Assembly (NCBI GenBank): GCA_023429995.1
Contig: JAEZCE010000084.1
Span: 1-53,013 of the forward strand
Length of the DNA: 53,013 nt
Source: Bacillota bacterium
GTDB taxonomy: Bacteria > Bacillota > UBA4882 > UBA8346
Direction of reading: 5' to 3'
The position numbers and the translations under genes were made by a program. The notes beneath the pieces are model-generated. The model was not told where the DNA came from, did not search any database, and saw nothing but the letters and a program-made list of their open reading frames with translations. Of the stretch, positions 1 to 7,369 are shown piece after piece. The stretch's first letter is position 1. Each line of letters begins with the position of its first letter.

Positions 1-58
1 TCAAGGTCATCAAATTAAATCGCCAACTATTATAAAATAGGCTCGCGATTTTTGCCGA

Positions 59-87
59 CCGCGGGTTAAAAACGTTTTAACCCGCGG
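59..87. repeat. Strong GC-rich hairpin
   Basis: A 13-bp perfect inverted repeat (arms 59-71 and 75-87) closes on a 3-base loop. The outer half is GC-rich (CCGCGGG) and the inner half is AT. No T-run follows on either strand, so it is not a classical intrinsic terminator, though it could end transcription entering from the left of the window. No gene abuts it inside the window. Confidence 0.6.
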
Positions 88-162
88 ATTGAGATCAAAG
101 CATCAAAAAACGCCCCGGTCTCTAACCACAGCGTTGTGTATTTCTGTCCTAAATTGTGGAAC

Positions 163-215
163 CCTCGGGATTCCGGCGGGATTCCTTCGGAATCCCGAGG
201 AATCCCGAGGAATCC
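163..215. repeat. Short palindromic repeat cluster
   Basis: Four to five copies of a 10-12 base unit related to CCTCGGGATTCC occur in both orientations: forward at 163-174 and about 175-185, reverse at 189-200 and 199-210, with a partial unit to 215. They fold on a TTC loop at 186-188. This looks like a REP-type intergenic palindrome. It lies in a 1.5-kb stretch without a credible gene. Confidence 0.6.
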
Positions 216-580
216 AACATTGACCCATTACCATATTATCACATTTTTTCGAAAAAAGTGTGTCGATTTTGTCCCGATAACCATAGAGGCTGATATGAAA
301 AGGTTTTAGAGAATTTTCCAAAACAATATTCCTGATAAATGCCCGGTTGAAAAATTCAAACGTTGAAACTCTTAATTGACGCAGCTTCCAGCTATCACTC
401 ATGGAGTTATCCATAGGCTGATATCGGGCAGTGGCCTCAAAATAAAAAAAATTTTTAAACTAAAATCCGGTAAACTGATCCAGCCGGGAAATTTGCTGTT
501 TAAAGATGACTCAGCAAAACTGCCCCCTATCGACTCTCCCCTTCAGGAACCCGGTCGGTTAAAGATGTTCGGTAGCATTT

Positions 581-757
581 CCCCTCCCTTTGACCGCTGG
601 CCTGTTTCAAATGCTAAAGGGAGGGGAAGATCGATAGGCTGCAACAAGCGCCGCATTTCTTTCAGGTATGCTTTAGGCCAATTGCAACAAAAGCCGACAT
701 CAAGCGTCTTTCCCCTCCCTTGGGCGGATATATTTTGCTGACAGTCAAAGGGAGGGG
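581..757. repeat. Two related hairpins with CCCCTCCCTT arms
   Basis: Two stem-loops share the same arm. The first pairs CCCCTCCCTTT (581-591) with AAAGGGAGGGG (616-626). The second pairs CCCCTCCCTT (712-721) with AAGGGAGGGG (748-757). The loops differ in sequence. Short ORFs run through on both strands but follow the hairpins and have no ribosome site, so I read the region as repeat DNA. Confidence 0.6.
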
Positions 758-847
758 AGCGGCTTGGCGCCTCTACCCGCATCAAGATAGCTGGAGGGGT
801 GAGTTGCTTTTAGGCTTTTGGCCAAATCATTGATTCGAAATGGCCAA

Positions 848-970
848 ATCCTGTCAATCCTAAAATCCTGTTCATCCTGTTTCAGTTCTTTCCCTTAGGC
901 CCGCAGTATTGAAGAATGCCTAAAAAAGGTTACGGCGACAGGATTAACGGGATTTACAGGATTAAAACCT
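848..970. repeat. Inverted AATCCTGT-type repeat
   Basis: The left part holds spaced copies of AATCCTGT, CAATCC and TCATCCTG. The right part (about 935-968) holds the reverse-complement run, with CAGGATTAACGGGATT and ACAGGATT. This motif type is a common dispersed intergenic repeat in many bacteria. The arms are imperfect and about 60 bases apart. No coding signal is seen. Confidence 0.5.
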
Positions 971-1019
971 AGTCGGGCTGAAAAAACAGATAATTATTGA
1001 TTTTTTTCTTTCATAATTG

Positions 1020-1480
1020 ATCCTTTTTTTTCGAAAAGGATCGTTTGTTTTCGAAAAAAACCCTTTTTCCCGTTCATTCAATCGTTTGAATGACGGAAAG
1101 GATCCATTTTGTCGTCCGGAGGACCGATCGCCTCACCCAAAGGATCAATTCCGTAACTGAATCGATCCATTCTTCCCATAAAAAGTCCTTTCGGTCGTCC
1201 AAAAGATCGATCCGGCTCCAAAAAGGATCATTTTCCCCCTCCGATCGGTCCCTTTTTCTCCAAAAAGGATCCTTTCCGTGACAAAAATGATCCTTTCTCC
1301 CGTTGAAAGCATCCTTTCCGTCGCCAAAATGATCCTTTCCGTAACGGAAAGGATCGTTTGACTCATTTATAGGATGCTTCCCTCCCCTCAAAGGATTCTT
1401 TCCGCGGTAAAAATGATCATTTCGGTGATTCAGAGGACCGATCCGCTGACCCCAACCATTCTTTCCGTGACCCAAAAAAT
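1020..1480. repeat. Degenerate 21-bp tandem repeat array
   Basis: About twenty units of 21 bases, with core AAAAAGGATCCTTTCCGT followed by about three variable bases, run in near-constant register from roughly 1080 to 1480. Related, less regular sequence starts near 1020. Many units contain GATC flanked by AAAGG or CCTTT, so each is partly self-complementary. Because 21 is a multiple of three, both strands stay open and give artificial heptad ORFs (for example 133 codons on the minus strand at 1074-1475). No ribosome site or recognisable protein supports coding. It ends just beyond the 3' end of the hydrolase gene. Confidence 0.75.
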
Positions 1481-1501
1481 TCCTAAAACGCCTTCTTCCC
1501 T

Positions 1502-2263
1502 TTACGAAAACCTTCCGCCATCCCCCTGCAACTCTTGAAGGACGATTTTCTGGATTTCCCGGTGCGCGGGCAAAAAACCATGGATTTTGCGGGGCGCATA
1601 ATCATCTTCCACAATATAATGCCGGTTGGCCGCAATTTCAGTGCTTTGCACCGGAACCGTCTGATCCCCCTCGCCGATCCAGGCGGCAATCCTGCTTTGG
1701 AATGGATGTTGGGCTTCATCAACATGGAGTTTCATGGCGATAATGGCGGTTTGAATGTGGCTTGGGAAGGGGCAGCCGGCCAATTCCAAAAGCAGCGGAT
1801 GCCGGCGGCCCAGTATCAAGGGGGTCCATGCCCGGCTATCCCCGGGTAAAAAAAGGTCGCCCTTGTTTTTATGAAATTCCGTTTTGCAAAAATCGGCCCG
1901 GGGCGAACCTAAAAATGGCGGAGCAATCATAATCAGTTTGTGGATATCGTTTTGATAGAAGGGAGAGGCTGTATAATACTTGCCGATAATGCCTCCCAGG
2001 CTGAAAGTGACCAAATCCATCGTCGGGCTGCCGGAAAGGGCTCTGGCCCTTGCGATCTCCAGTTCCAGGCGTTTGGCCGACTTTAAAATCGGATCGAGCG
2101 TGGGATAAGAAAACCAAAATAAATCCTCCCCCGGCCGATACCCTTCGGATAACAAAAAGCTAAACATGCTGCCCGCTTTCGGTTCCCTGGAGAAATACCC
2201 CGGAACGCCGAAAGTATGCCGGGCATTACTGGCTATGCCGTGGACCAACAATAGCGGTTTCAT
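1502..2263 (-). CDS. Alpha/beta hydrolase, lipase/esterase-like
   Basis: A cytoplasmic alpha/beta-hydrolase of 253 residues. The N-terminus has the family's first strand and oxyanion region (LLLVHGIAS), and the nucleophile elbow is FSLGG near residue 90, giving the expected G-x-S-x-G-like turn with F in place of the first G. A late Asp (GEGDQTVP) and a late His (IHGFLPAH) can complete the triad. The pattern is closest to lipase or acyltransferase-like esterases. The substrate is unknown. I start at the ATG at 2263, which sits six bases after AGGAG; a TTG one codon upstream is too close to that site. There is no signal peptide. It stands alone, flanked by repeat-rich DNA. Confidence 0.75.
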   Translation of the reverse strand: MKPLLLVHGIASNARHTFGVPGYFSREPKAGSMFSFLLSEGYRPGEDLFWFSYPTLDPILKSAKRLELEIARARALSGSPTMDLVTFSLGGIIGKYYTASPFYQNDIHKLIMIAPPFLGSPRADFCKTEFHKNKGDLFLPGDSRAWTPLILGRRHPLLLELAGCPFPSHIQTAIIAMKLHVDEAQHPFQSRIAAWIGEGDQTVPVQSTEIAANRHYIVEDDYAPRKIHGFLPAHREIQKIVLQELQGDGGRFS

Positions 2264-2686
2264 CAAGGACTCCTTTTGCGATAATCAACGTTCTTAACTC
2301 AATTCTATTTTTTAGTCATCCACCCCAGTATTTACTGGGGCAATCGTAAAGATGAAAATGAGCCTAAACCCGACCCTAGCCCTTAAAGGGTAATAGTCCA
2401 ACTTTCGGGTCTATTATTGGCCTTCGTTGGTCAAGCTACACCTTTAGGCCTGCAATTCCAACAAATTCCCTTTAAGTGGAATTGTGGAACAATTCCTTAA
2501 AAAACGCTAAGCGTTTTTAGGGGAAGGGTAGAAGCATTTGGGCAAAAGTATTTTCCAGGTAGGAAAATACCGATCCCTGCTGAATTAATCTTAATATTGG
2601 GATTCATAAGGGCTGCGCGAACGCCCGCTTCATTCGGCGCATAGACTATAGCGCTAGGATTTTAGCGCCATCCGGAGGAGATAGAA
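2264..2686. other. Gene-free stretch with small palindromes
   Basis: No gene is seen. The stretch contains a perfect hairpin CCCCAGTA/TACTGGGG (2323-2340), a second hairpin of arms AAAAACGCT and AGCGTTTTT (about 2500-2518), and several weaker inverted words (for example around 2390-2450). The second hairpin ends in a T-run on both strands and could act as a terminator. The last bases carry the GGAGGAG ribosome site of the next gene. Confidence 0.5.
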
Positions 2687-3616
2687 ATGAATTATCATGC
2701 CCACCCCGTCCTTGAACGGAAAATCGAAAATGCCCGGATTCAAATGACCTACCCTGAAATTCAGGGGCTGGGAGATTTTGATCTCCAGACCAAAATGAAT
2801 GAGAAAATCCGGGATACCGTCTATAAAACCATTTGGAATCATGGCTTTGATGAAGATCCCGGCCTCTTTGTAACCGGCAATACTCAAGTTACCCTGAACC
2901 AAGCCGGTCTTTTAAGTATGGTCATGCGGATCAGTTTCGAAAATAAAGCCTATTCCACCCGTTTCCTGAAAGTCAAAGCTCTGACCCTCAACTTGCAAAA
3001 CGGCGTCATTTATAAGTTTGAAGATTTATTTAAAAACAACCGGGATTACGTCGCCCGGCTCAATAAGATCATCAGGCGCCAAATCGTGGAACAGGATATT
3101 CCGGCGCTCAAAAAGTTCCACACCGTGGAGCGGGACCAAAGGTTCTATTTGACCCCCAACTCTTTGGTGATTTATTTTCCGCGCCATGAATACACCCCTA
3201 CCCATTTGGGAATCTTGGAATTTACAATTCCTTACGCGGAGCTAAGGGATTTAGCATACGAAAAAGGACCGCTTCATTCGATGAAATCGTTGGAATCCCG
3301 GAAGCTGTCCGTTGGCGAAAGCGCCAACGGGCAAAACATCCGGTTGATGATGGATCAAACTTTGGAATTATCCCTGACCACCAATCCTTCAACCGGATAT
3401 ACCTGGCAGTCCATAGAAAAACCAGACCCGGATATTCTTCAGGAAACCCGGCATTTTCTTTTGCCCCAGGGCAAAAACCCCGGGTCGCCATCCCTGGAAT
3501 ACTGGCAGTTTAGCCCGGTGAACGGCGGTACAACTTCCATCGTCTTGGAGTATAAACGTTCCTGGTCGAAGGAACCGCCGCTTAAAACCTTTGCGATCCA
3601 GATCGTGGTTTCCTAA
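2687..3616 (+). CDS. DUF3298/DUF4163-like protein fused to a chagasin-type (I42) inhibitor domain
   Basis: A two-domain protein of 309 residues. Residues 1-195 resemble the DUF4163/DUF3298 module found in RsiV-like and secreted Firmicute proteins (a paired TYPEIQGLGD-type N-terminus, then an FYLTPNSLVIYFPRHEYTP-type region). Residues 205-309 match the chagasin or inhibitor-I42 fold, a family known to block papain-type cysteine proteases: NPSTGYTW at 233-240, W-x-F-x-P near 278, and a Gly-rich turn before the last strands. The start is firm, with GGAGGAG eight bases upstream. There is no signal peptide or membrane segment, so the protein looks cytoplasmic, unlike most relatives of either domain. 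Inhibition is inferred from fold only. Confidence 0.7.
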   Translation: MNYHAHPVLERKIENARIQMTYPEIQGLGDFDLQTKMNEKIRDTVYKTIWNHGFDEDPGLFVTGNTQVTLNQAGLLSMVMRISFENKAYSTRFLKVKALTLNLQNGVIYKFEDLFKNNRDYVARLNKIIRRQIVEQDIPALKKFHTVERDQRFYLTPNSLVIYFPRHEYTPTHLGILEFTIPYAELRDLAYEKGPLHSMKSLESRKLSVGESANGQNIRLMMDQTLELSLTTNPSTGYTWQSIEKPDPDILQETRHFLLPQGKNPGSPSLEYWQFSPVNGGTTSIVLEYKRSWSKEPPLKTFAIQIVVS

Positions 3617-3644
3617 AAAACCAATACCGTCCAAATCCAATGGC

Positions 3645-3706
3645 CCATCACTCCTGAAAAACTTCGAAGCATAATGGACCATCACTCCTGAAAAACTTCG
3701 ATAGCA
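3645..3706. repeat. 34-base direct duplication at the PadR gene 3' end
   Basis: The segment CCATCACTCCTGAAAAACTT plus eight more bases occurs at 3645-3671 and again at 3679-3706, with one inserted base. The second copy contains the stop codon of the PadR gene. The first copy lies just outside, so a short slippage duplicated the gene's last codons. Confidence 0.75.
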
Positions 3707-4215
3707 TTTTGAATCCATTTTAGTTCAGCTTGGTAATGAAGTAAATGATGGGTAAAAATAAGTTGGGCTTTTTTTTGAAATTCAAGGGCCATTTGCGGCA
3801 GCGTTTCGGTTTGGTGATCCTCGATATGTTGAATAATCCGCTCGATTTTTTCTTTTTGCTTCGTCAGCGATGCGATGACGAGTTCCGTCTGTAAGACTTC
3901 ATGAAAATATAATACCGCATCCTGCTCAAACACAAATTCACAAGGATGATTCAATAACATCATCAGCAGTCTTTCAAATTCCTTCCTTCCTGCCTCAGTT
4001 ATCTCGTAAACTGCGCGTTCAGGTTTATTACCTTCCCTTTCTTCGGAAACAGTGACCAAACCCGTCTGCTGCATTTTTTCTAAATGATAGTAGATCGTGG
4101 GAAGCTTAATCCGGGTGAAATCCGCGGCATTTTCCGAGAGCAACTGTTTCAAGCGATAACCGTGTTGCGGGCCAAAACGGATTAAAAATCCCAAAATATA
4201 GGTTTGAACGATCAT
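3682..4215 (-). CDS. PadR-family transcriptional regulator
   Basis: A 177-residue PadR protein. Residues 1-80 form the winged helix-turn-helix (YILGFLIRFGPQHGYRLKQL, then LPTIYYHLEKMQQTGLV and the wing). Residues 85-177 form the helical dimerisation region typical of PadR subfamily 1. PadR proteins usually repress a neighbouring gene and release DNA on binding a small molecule. The ribosome site GGAGGAG lies just before the ATG. The gene diverges from the methyltransferase at 4389. The 174-base gap holds palindromes of the TCAGCGCTGA type at both promoters, so auto-repression and repression of the methyltransferase are likely. Confidence 0.9.
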   Translation of the reverse strand: MIVQTYILGFLIRFGPQHGYRLKQLLSENAADFTRIKLPTIYYHLEKMQQTGLVTVSEEREGNKPERAVYEITEAGRKEFERLLMMLLNHPCEFVFEQDAVLYFHEVLQTELVIASLTKQKEKIERIIQHIEDHQTETLPQMALEFQKKAQLIFTHHLLHYQAELKWIQNAIEVFQE

Positions 4216-4240
4216 GTTTCTCCTCCAGCCAACTTTTAAT

Positions 4241-4250
4241 TCAGCGCTGA
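4241..4250. promoter_or_regulatory. Palindromic operator near the PadR gene
   Basis: The perfect 10-bp palindrome TCAGCGCTGA lies 26 bases upstream of the PadR start codon. The same core recurs at 4335-4348 across the divergent gap. It is the likely auto-regulatory site. Confidence 0.6.
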
Positions 4251-4290
4251 GTATATCATTCGAATTTTAAGAAGTCAATCATTAGGCTTA

Positions 4291-4319
4291 TTGACAGAAA
4301 GAAACATTTATTTTATAAT
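4291..4319 (+). promoter_or_regulatory. Consensus sigma-A promoter for the methyltransferase
   Basis: TTGACA (4291-4296), a 17-base spacer and TATAAT (4314-4319) match the housekeeping consensus at all twelve positions. Transcription would begin near 4326, just before the 4335-4348 palindrome. Such a strong promoter next to an operator fits a tightly repressed gene. Confidence 0.8.
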
Positions 4320-4334
4320 TAATCAGCATTGATT

Positions 4335-4348
4335 AGTCAGCGCTGACT
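4335..4348. promoter_or_regulatory. 14-bp perfect palindromic operator
   Basis: AGTCAGCGCTGACT is fully palindromic and sits about ten bases after the predicted transcription start of the methyltransferase. A degenerate relative, AATCAGCATTGATT, precedes it at 4321-4334. A bound PadR dimer here would block RNA polymerase. Confidence 0.7.
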
Positions 4349-4388
4349 ATAAAAAGAAAATGCCAAATCATCCATGGGGGAAAAAATA

Positions 4389-5054
4389 ATGGTTAAACCG
4401 CGTGTAAAAGAAACGGATAACGGAATTCAAAACCCCTTCGACATTACGGTTTTTGACAAAATGCGGCGAAAAATGAGGGACGATAACCATCTGGATACGG
4501 TCCGACTTATTCAGTCCGGTATCCATAACGGCCTCGCGCTGGAGATTGGTCCCGGCCCCGGCTATCTAGGCTTGGAATGGTTACGCAGAACAACCGGCAC
4601 GACTTTAAAAGCCGTCGAGATTAGCCAGGGTATGATTCTACTGGCTCAAAAAAACGCAGATGAATACCAGCTTCGTGACAGACTTACATACATCCTGGGT
4701 GACGCCCAAAATTTGCCCTTTGACAATGAAAATTTTGACGCCGTTTTCAGTAGCGGCTCGCTTCATGAATGGGCTGAGCCAAAGCAAATATTCAATGAAA
4801 TATATCGTGTTTTAAAGCCAGGCGGCAGGTATTATATCAGCGACTTACGCCGGGATCTGAATCCGGCGCTGAAAGCGCTCCTCATCAAAAGTACCGAGCC
4901 CAAGGAAATCGTTCCCGGTTTCATCACATCGATCCATGCGGCTTATACAAAAAAGGAACTACAAGAATTATTGTTATCTTCGAAGCTAAAAGAGGCGGAA
5001 GTCAGAAAAAATATAATGACTCTTGAAGTAACAGGAATAAAAAAATCGGGGTGA
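4389..5054 (+). CDS. Class I SAM-dependent methyltransferase
   Basis: A UbiE/Methyltransf_11-type enzyme. The SAM-binding motif I is LEIGPGPGYLG, motif II carries an acidic residue in AVEIS, and the later GDAQNLPF and LKPGGRYYISD segments are typical of small-molecule methyltransferases. The substrate cannot be read from sequence. I prefer the ATG at 4389, preceded by GGGGGA, over the in-frame ATG at 4374, which has no ribosome site. The start choice changes only five residues. It is transcribed from the consensus promoter at 4291-4319 under the PadR operator, so its job is probably tied to the PadR ligand, for instance modification of a toxic phenolic or antibiotic (inference). Confidence 0.85.
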   Translation: MVKPRVKETDNGIQNPFDITVFDKMRRKMRDDNHLDTVRLIQSGIHNGLALEIGPGPGYLGLEWLRRTTGTTLKAVEISQGMILLAQKNADEYQLRDRLTYILGDAQNLPFDNENFDAVFSSGSLHEWAEPKQIFNEIYRVLKPGGRYYISDLRRDLNPALKALLIKSTEPKEIVPGFITSIHAAYTKKELQELLLSSKLKEAEVRKNIMTLEVTGIKKSG

Positions 5055-5074
5055 GCAGAAAAATCGTAAATAAG

Positions 5075-5188
5075 CTGTTGCAAAAGTGATTGATTCAAAT
5101 CAATGAGAAATACAATATACCGCATAAATAATCGGCAAAACTTTAGATATATTGTATTTCTCTATCGATAAATCTTATTTTGCAACAG
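5075..5188. repeat. 114-base palindromic element, copy A
   Basis: Two nested inverted repeats lie between convergent genes. The outer arms are CTGTTGCAAAA (5075-5085) and its complement (5178-5188). The inner arms are GAGAAATACAATATA (5105-5119) and its complement (5148-5162). The inner arm recurs at 14076-14131 between another convergent pair, and half of it recurs at 28828-28860. It may be a small non-autonomous element now serving as a bidirectional terminator. Confidence 0.65.
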
Positions 5189-5217
5189 GCCCGAACTTCA
5201 AAAATGGACGGCGTCTT

Positions 5218-5772
5218 TTAAAAAGTCACATACATCTCTTTTTTAGCGCCGCAAACAGGACAGTTATCGGGAATTCCGTCAACAATCGTGTGTCCGCAAA
5301 TCGGGCAAATATTGACCGATTGAATCTCCAGATCCTTTCCTTGTTTGACCGCGTCTTGGGCATCCTTAAACAGACCGGCGTGAATCTTTTCGGCTTCCAG
5401 CGCAAAATGAAAAGACCGCTCGGCGCCTTTTTCGCCCTGAAATTGGGCACTATGTAAATAAACCGGATACATCTGTTCCACTTCATGAAGTTCCCCATTG
5501 ATGGCGCCCTGCAGATTATCGACCAAACTTCCCGTTCCGAATACCGCTCCGGCGGTTACCGAATGATCCCCGGGCTGACTGCTTAACTCTTTGAAATGAT
5601 TGGTGGCATGAACCTGTTCCGCATATGAAATCCCTTTAAATAGCTTCCCCACGTTCGGAAAACCTTCTTTTTCGGCCTGCTTTCCCCAAGCGATATACCG
5701 CATATGGGCCATGCTTTCTCCACCATAGGCCGAACGTAAAAAATCGGCAGTCATTGCGTTTTGTACTGACAT
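5218..5772 (-). CDS. Rubrerythrin
   Basis: A 184-residue rubrerythrin, a non-haem diiron peroxidase of anaerobes that reduces hydrogen peroxide using electrons delivered through its rubredoxin centre. Residues 1-145 form the ferritin-like diiron domain, with the Glu and His ligands in GGESMAHMRY, SYAEQVHATNH, NGELHEVEQMY and ALEAEKIHAGL. Residues 150-184 form the C-terminal rubredoxin-like domain with Cys156, Cys159, Cys171 and Cys174. Length and domain order are standard. The start follows AGGAGG. Its promoter region carries two PerR-like palindromes (5946-5975). The nearby NADH:rubredoxin-type oxidoreductase at 6028 is a natural electron donor. Confidence 0.95.
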   Translation of the reverse strand: MSVQNAMTADFLRSAYGGESMAHMRYIAWGKQAEKEGFPNVGKLFKGISYAEQVHATNHFKELSSQPGDHSVTAGAVFGTGSLVDNLQGAINGELHEVEQMYPVYLHSAQFQGEKGAERSFHFALEAEKIHAGLFKDAQDAVKQGKDLEIQSVNICPICGHTIVDGIPDNCPVCGAKKEMYVTF

Positions 5773-5821
5773 TTTATTTCCTCCTTATTTTTTTTACTAT
5801 TTCCTATTTAAACTTGATTGA

Positions 5822-5891
5822 TTAAAATTTTTGCCCTTCAGATTCATTCATTCGAGAATACCTTGTCATTTTATGCCTTCAATTTTTGCAT
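5822..5891 (-). other. Two tiny ORFs in the rubrerythrin leader
   Basis: On the minus strand a six-codon ORF (5871-5891) follows a strong AGGAGG site, and a 15-codon ORF (5822-5869) follows directly. Both lie between the rubrerythrin promoter (5954-5982) and its gene. They could be a leader peptide or the decayed end of an older gene. Neither resembles a known peptide. Confidence 0.25.
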
Positions 5892-5945
5892 TCCACACCT
5901 CCTATAAAAAAGCAGACTATGATTTCTTCCACAATTTTCTTTTTG

Positions 5946-5982
5946 ATAGTATTACTATATAGTAATTATTACTATTTTTCAA
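5946..5982 (-). promoter_or_regulatory. Rubrerythrin promoter with tandem PerR-like palindromes
   Basis: Read on the minus strand, TTGAAA (5977-5982) and TATAGT (5954-5959) are 17 bases apart. Two adjacent palindromes cover the spacer and -10: ATAGTATTACTAT (5946-5958) and ATAGTAATTATTACTAT (5959-5975). The second matches the PerR box TTATAATNATTATAA at 11 of 15 positions. A peroxide-sensing Fur-family repressor is the likely ligand. The Fur homologue at 22338 is a candidate, but a distant PerR is equally possible. Confidence 0.55.
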
Positions 5983-6027
5983 TAAAAAATAAAACTTTTC
6001 TATCCGAAAATTGCTTCCTTCGCCGGA

Positions 6028-7275
6028 TCAATTGTTTTTAATGTTTGTCCCGGCGTCATGCATCGACTTGAGCCGCTCCAAAATCTGGCCGATGGTAATG
6101 TTTTCCCATTCAATGCCGTTCAAAGATTGTTTTTGCTCGATGGCGTTTTTAAAAGGTACGGTTTTACCGGAGTCGCCGATGCAAATCGCCCCGATAATGG
6201 TTTGATCTTTAACAAAAATTCTCCGGTAAATGTTCTTAGCCCGGTCTTCTTCAATAATCGTCCGGGCTCCGCCGGTTTCGGAGACATCCCCCATGGAAAA
6301 CAAGGAAGTTCCAAAAGCATTCAACGCCGTTACCGGAATGCCGGGCCGGTAAACTATGGAACGGCCCGCCATATTATAGCCGGCAATCTTGCCTTGCCCG
6401 GCGGCGATATTCCACAAACCATAAACCCTCCCCTCATACTCGGCCACGTCGCCGGCTGCATAGATATTGGGGACGCTTGTTTGCATCTTATCGCCCACAA
6501 CAATTCCCCGGTTGATTTGAATGGCGGTTCCTTTTACAATATCCGTATTGGGCTGAATGCCGGTTGAATATAACACCATATCGCATGGAAATTTTTGACC
6601 ATCCCGCATTTCCACTCCCCAAACCGCTTGATTCCCATAAATCTTGACCACTTCGGCATTGGTAAAAACCCTGATTCCAAAAGATTCTACCAAACCCTCC
6701 AGGATGGTTGCAGCCTTTTCGTCCAACTGCCGAGGAAAGAGCCGGTTTTGAATTTCCGCGATGGCGGCTTTTTTACCGTGTTGTTGAATGATCCAGGCGG
6801 TCTCAAGGCCAAGCACTCCGCCGCCAATATAAAATACCCGGTTTTTGCTTTCCATTTCATTGCGGATTTTGATGATATCTTCAAGGTTCCGGATGGAATA
6901 CAGCTTGCAGCTGTCAAATCCGGTAATCGACAGAAGACGGTTTCTGGCCCCGTTTGCCAACAACAGCCCGTCATAGCGCATGCTGCTTCCCTGCGGCAGC
7001 AGGATTTCCTGCCGCTCTACATCCACACCCTGCACCTTAACATTGAAGTGAAGGTTAACCTTATTTTGTCCATACCAATCCTTCGGTTTCAGCAACATTC
7101 CGGCGCTGTCTTCATCCAGCTTATCAAAGAGCATTTTGGAAAGTTTAAGACGGTAATAGGGGTAATATTGCTCTTCACTAAAAAGGTCAATCGCTACATC
7201 CGGATCAACTTCCCGAATCGCCTGAATCCCATTAATGGCAGCGATTCCGCCGCCGATAACAATTATTTTGTTCAT
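6028..7275 (-). CDS. FAD-dependent NAD(P)H:rubredoxin-type oxidoreductase
   Basis: A pyridine nucleotide-disulphide oxidoreductase-fold flavoprotein of 415 residues. The N-terminal FAD site is IIVIGGGIAAINGI, the NAD(P)H site is VFYIGGGVLGLETA near residue 155, and the second FAD motif is IYAAGDVAE near residue 275. It lacks the redox Cys pair of disulphide reductases, as expected for NADH:rubredoxin oxidoreductase or the FAD part of nitrite reductase. The position between rubrerythrin and OhrR suggests it supplies electrons for peroxide reduction. I start at the internal Met (7275) because the family motif begins directly after it. The upstream 15 codons are basic and atypical. Confidence 0.85.
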   Translation of the reverse strand: MNKIIVIGGGIAAINGIQAIREVDPDVAIDLFSEEQYYPYYRLKLSKMLFDKLDEDSAGMLLKPKDWYGQNKVNLHFNVKVQGVDVERQEILLPQGSSMRYDGLLLANGARNRLLSITGFDSCKLYSIRNLEDIIKIRNEMESKNRVFYIGGGVLGLETAWIIQQHGKKAAIAEIQNRLFPRQLDEKAATILEGLVESFGIRVFTNAEVVKIYGNQAVWGVEMRDGQKFPCDMVLYSTGIQPNTDIVKGTAIQINRGIVVGDKMQTSVPNIYAAGDVAEYEGRVYGLWNIAAGQGKIAGYNMAGRSIVYRPGIPVTALNAFGTSLFSMGDVSETGGARTIIEEDRAKNIYRRIFVKDQTIIGAICIGDSGKTVPFKNAIEQKQSLNGIEWENITIGQILERLKSMHDAGTNIKNN

Positions 7276-7329
7276 CTTTTTCAGCCTGAGCTGTAATCGC
7301 CTCCATAACTGAATCCTCATCCAAGTCTC

Positions 7330-7347
7330 AAAATTATATTCGTAATT
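7330..7347. promoter_or_regulatory. Inverted repeat upstream of the oxidoreductase
   Basis: AAATTA and TAATTT flank TATTCG in the 94-base gap between the OhrR and oxidoreductase genes. It may be a regulator site for a separate promoter. The binding protein is unknown. Confidence 0.35.
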
Positions 7348-7369
7348 TTATTATTGCTAATCACTCTAA

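Noticed and set aside
103..785. Three short ORFs (103-414 minus, 376-741 plus, 543-785 minus)
   Set aside because: They overlap each other and palindromic repeats, and lack ribosome sites and family features.
1074..1475. 133-codon minus-strand ORF with heptad repeats (and two shorter frames)
   Set aside because: It follows the 21-bp DNA repeat, several frames are equally open, and there is no ribosome site or known family.
1020..1480. CRISPR array
   Set aside because: Units are 21 bases, contiguous and degenerate, with no unique spacers and no cas genes.
6595..7296. 233-codon plus-strand ORF
   Set aside because: A shadow of the flavoprotein gene on the other strand.
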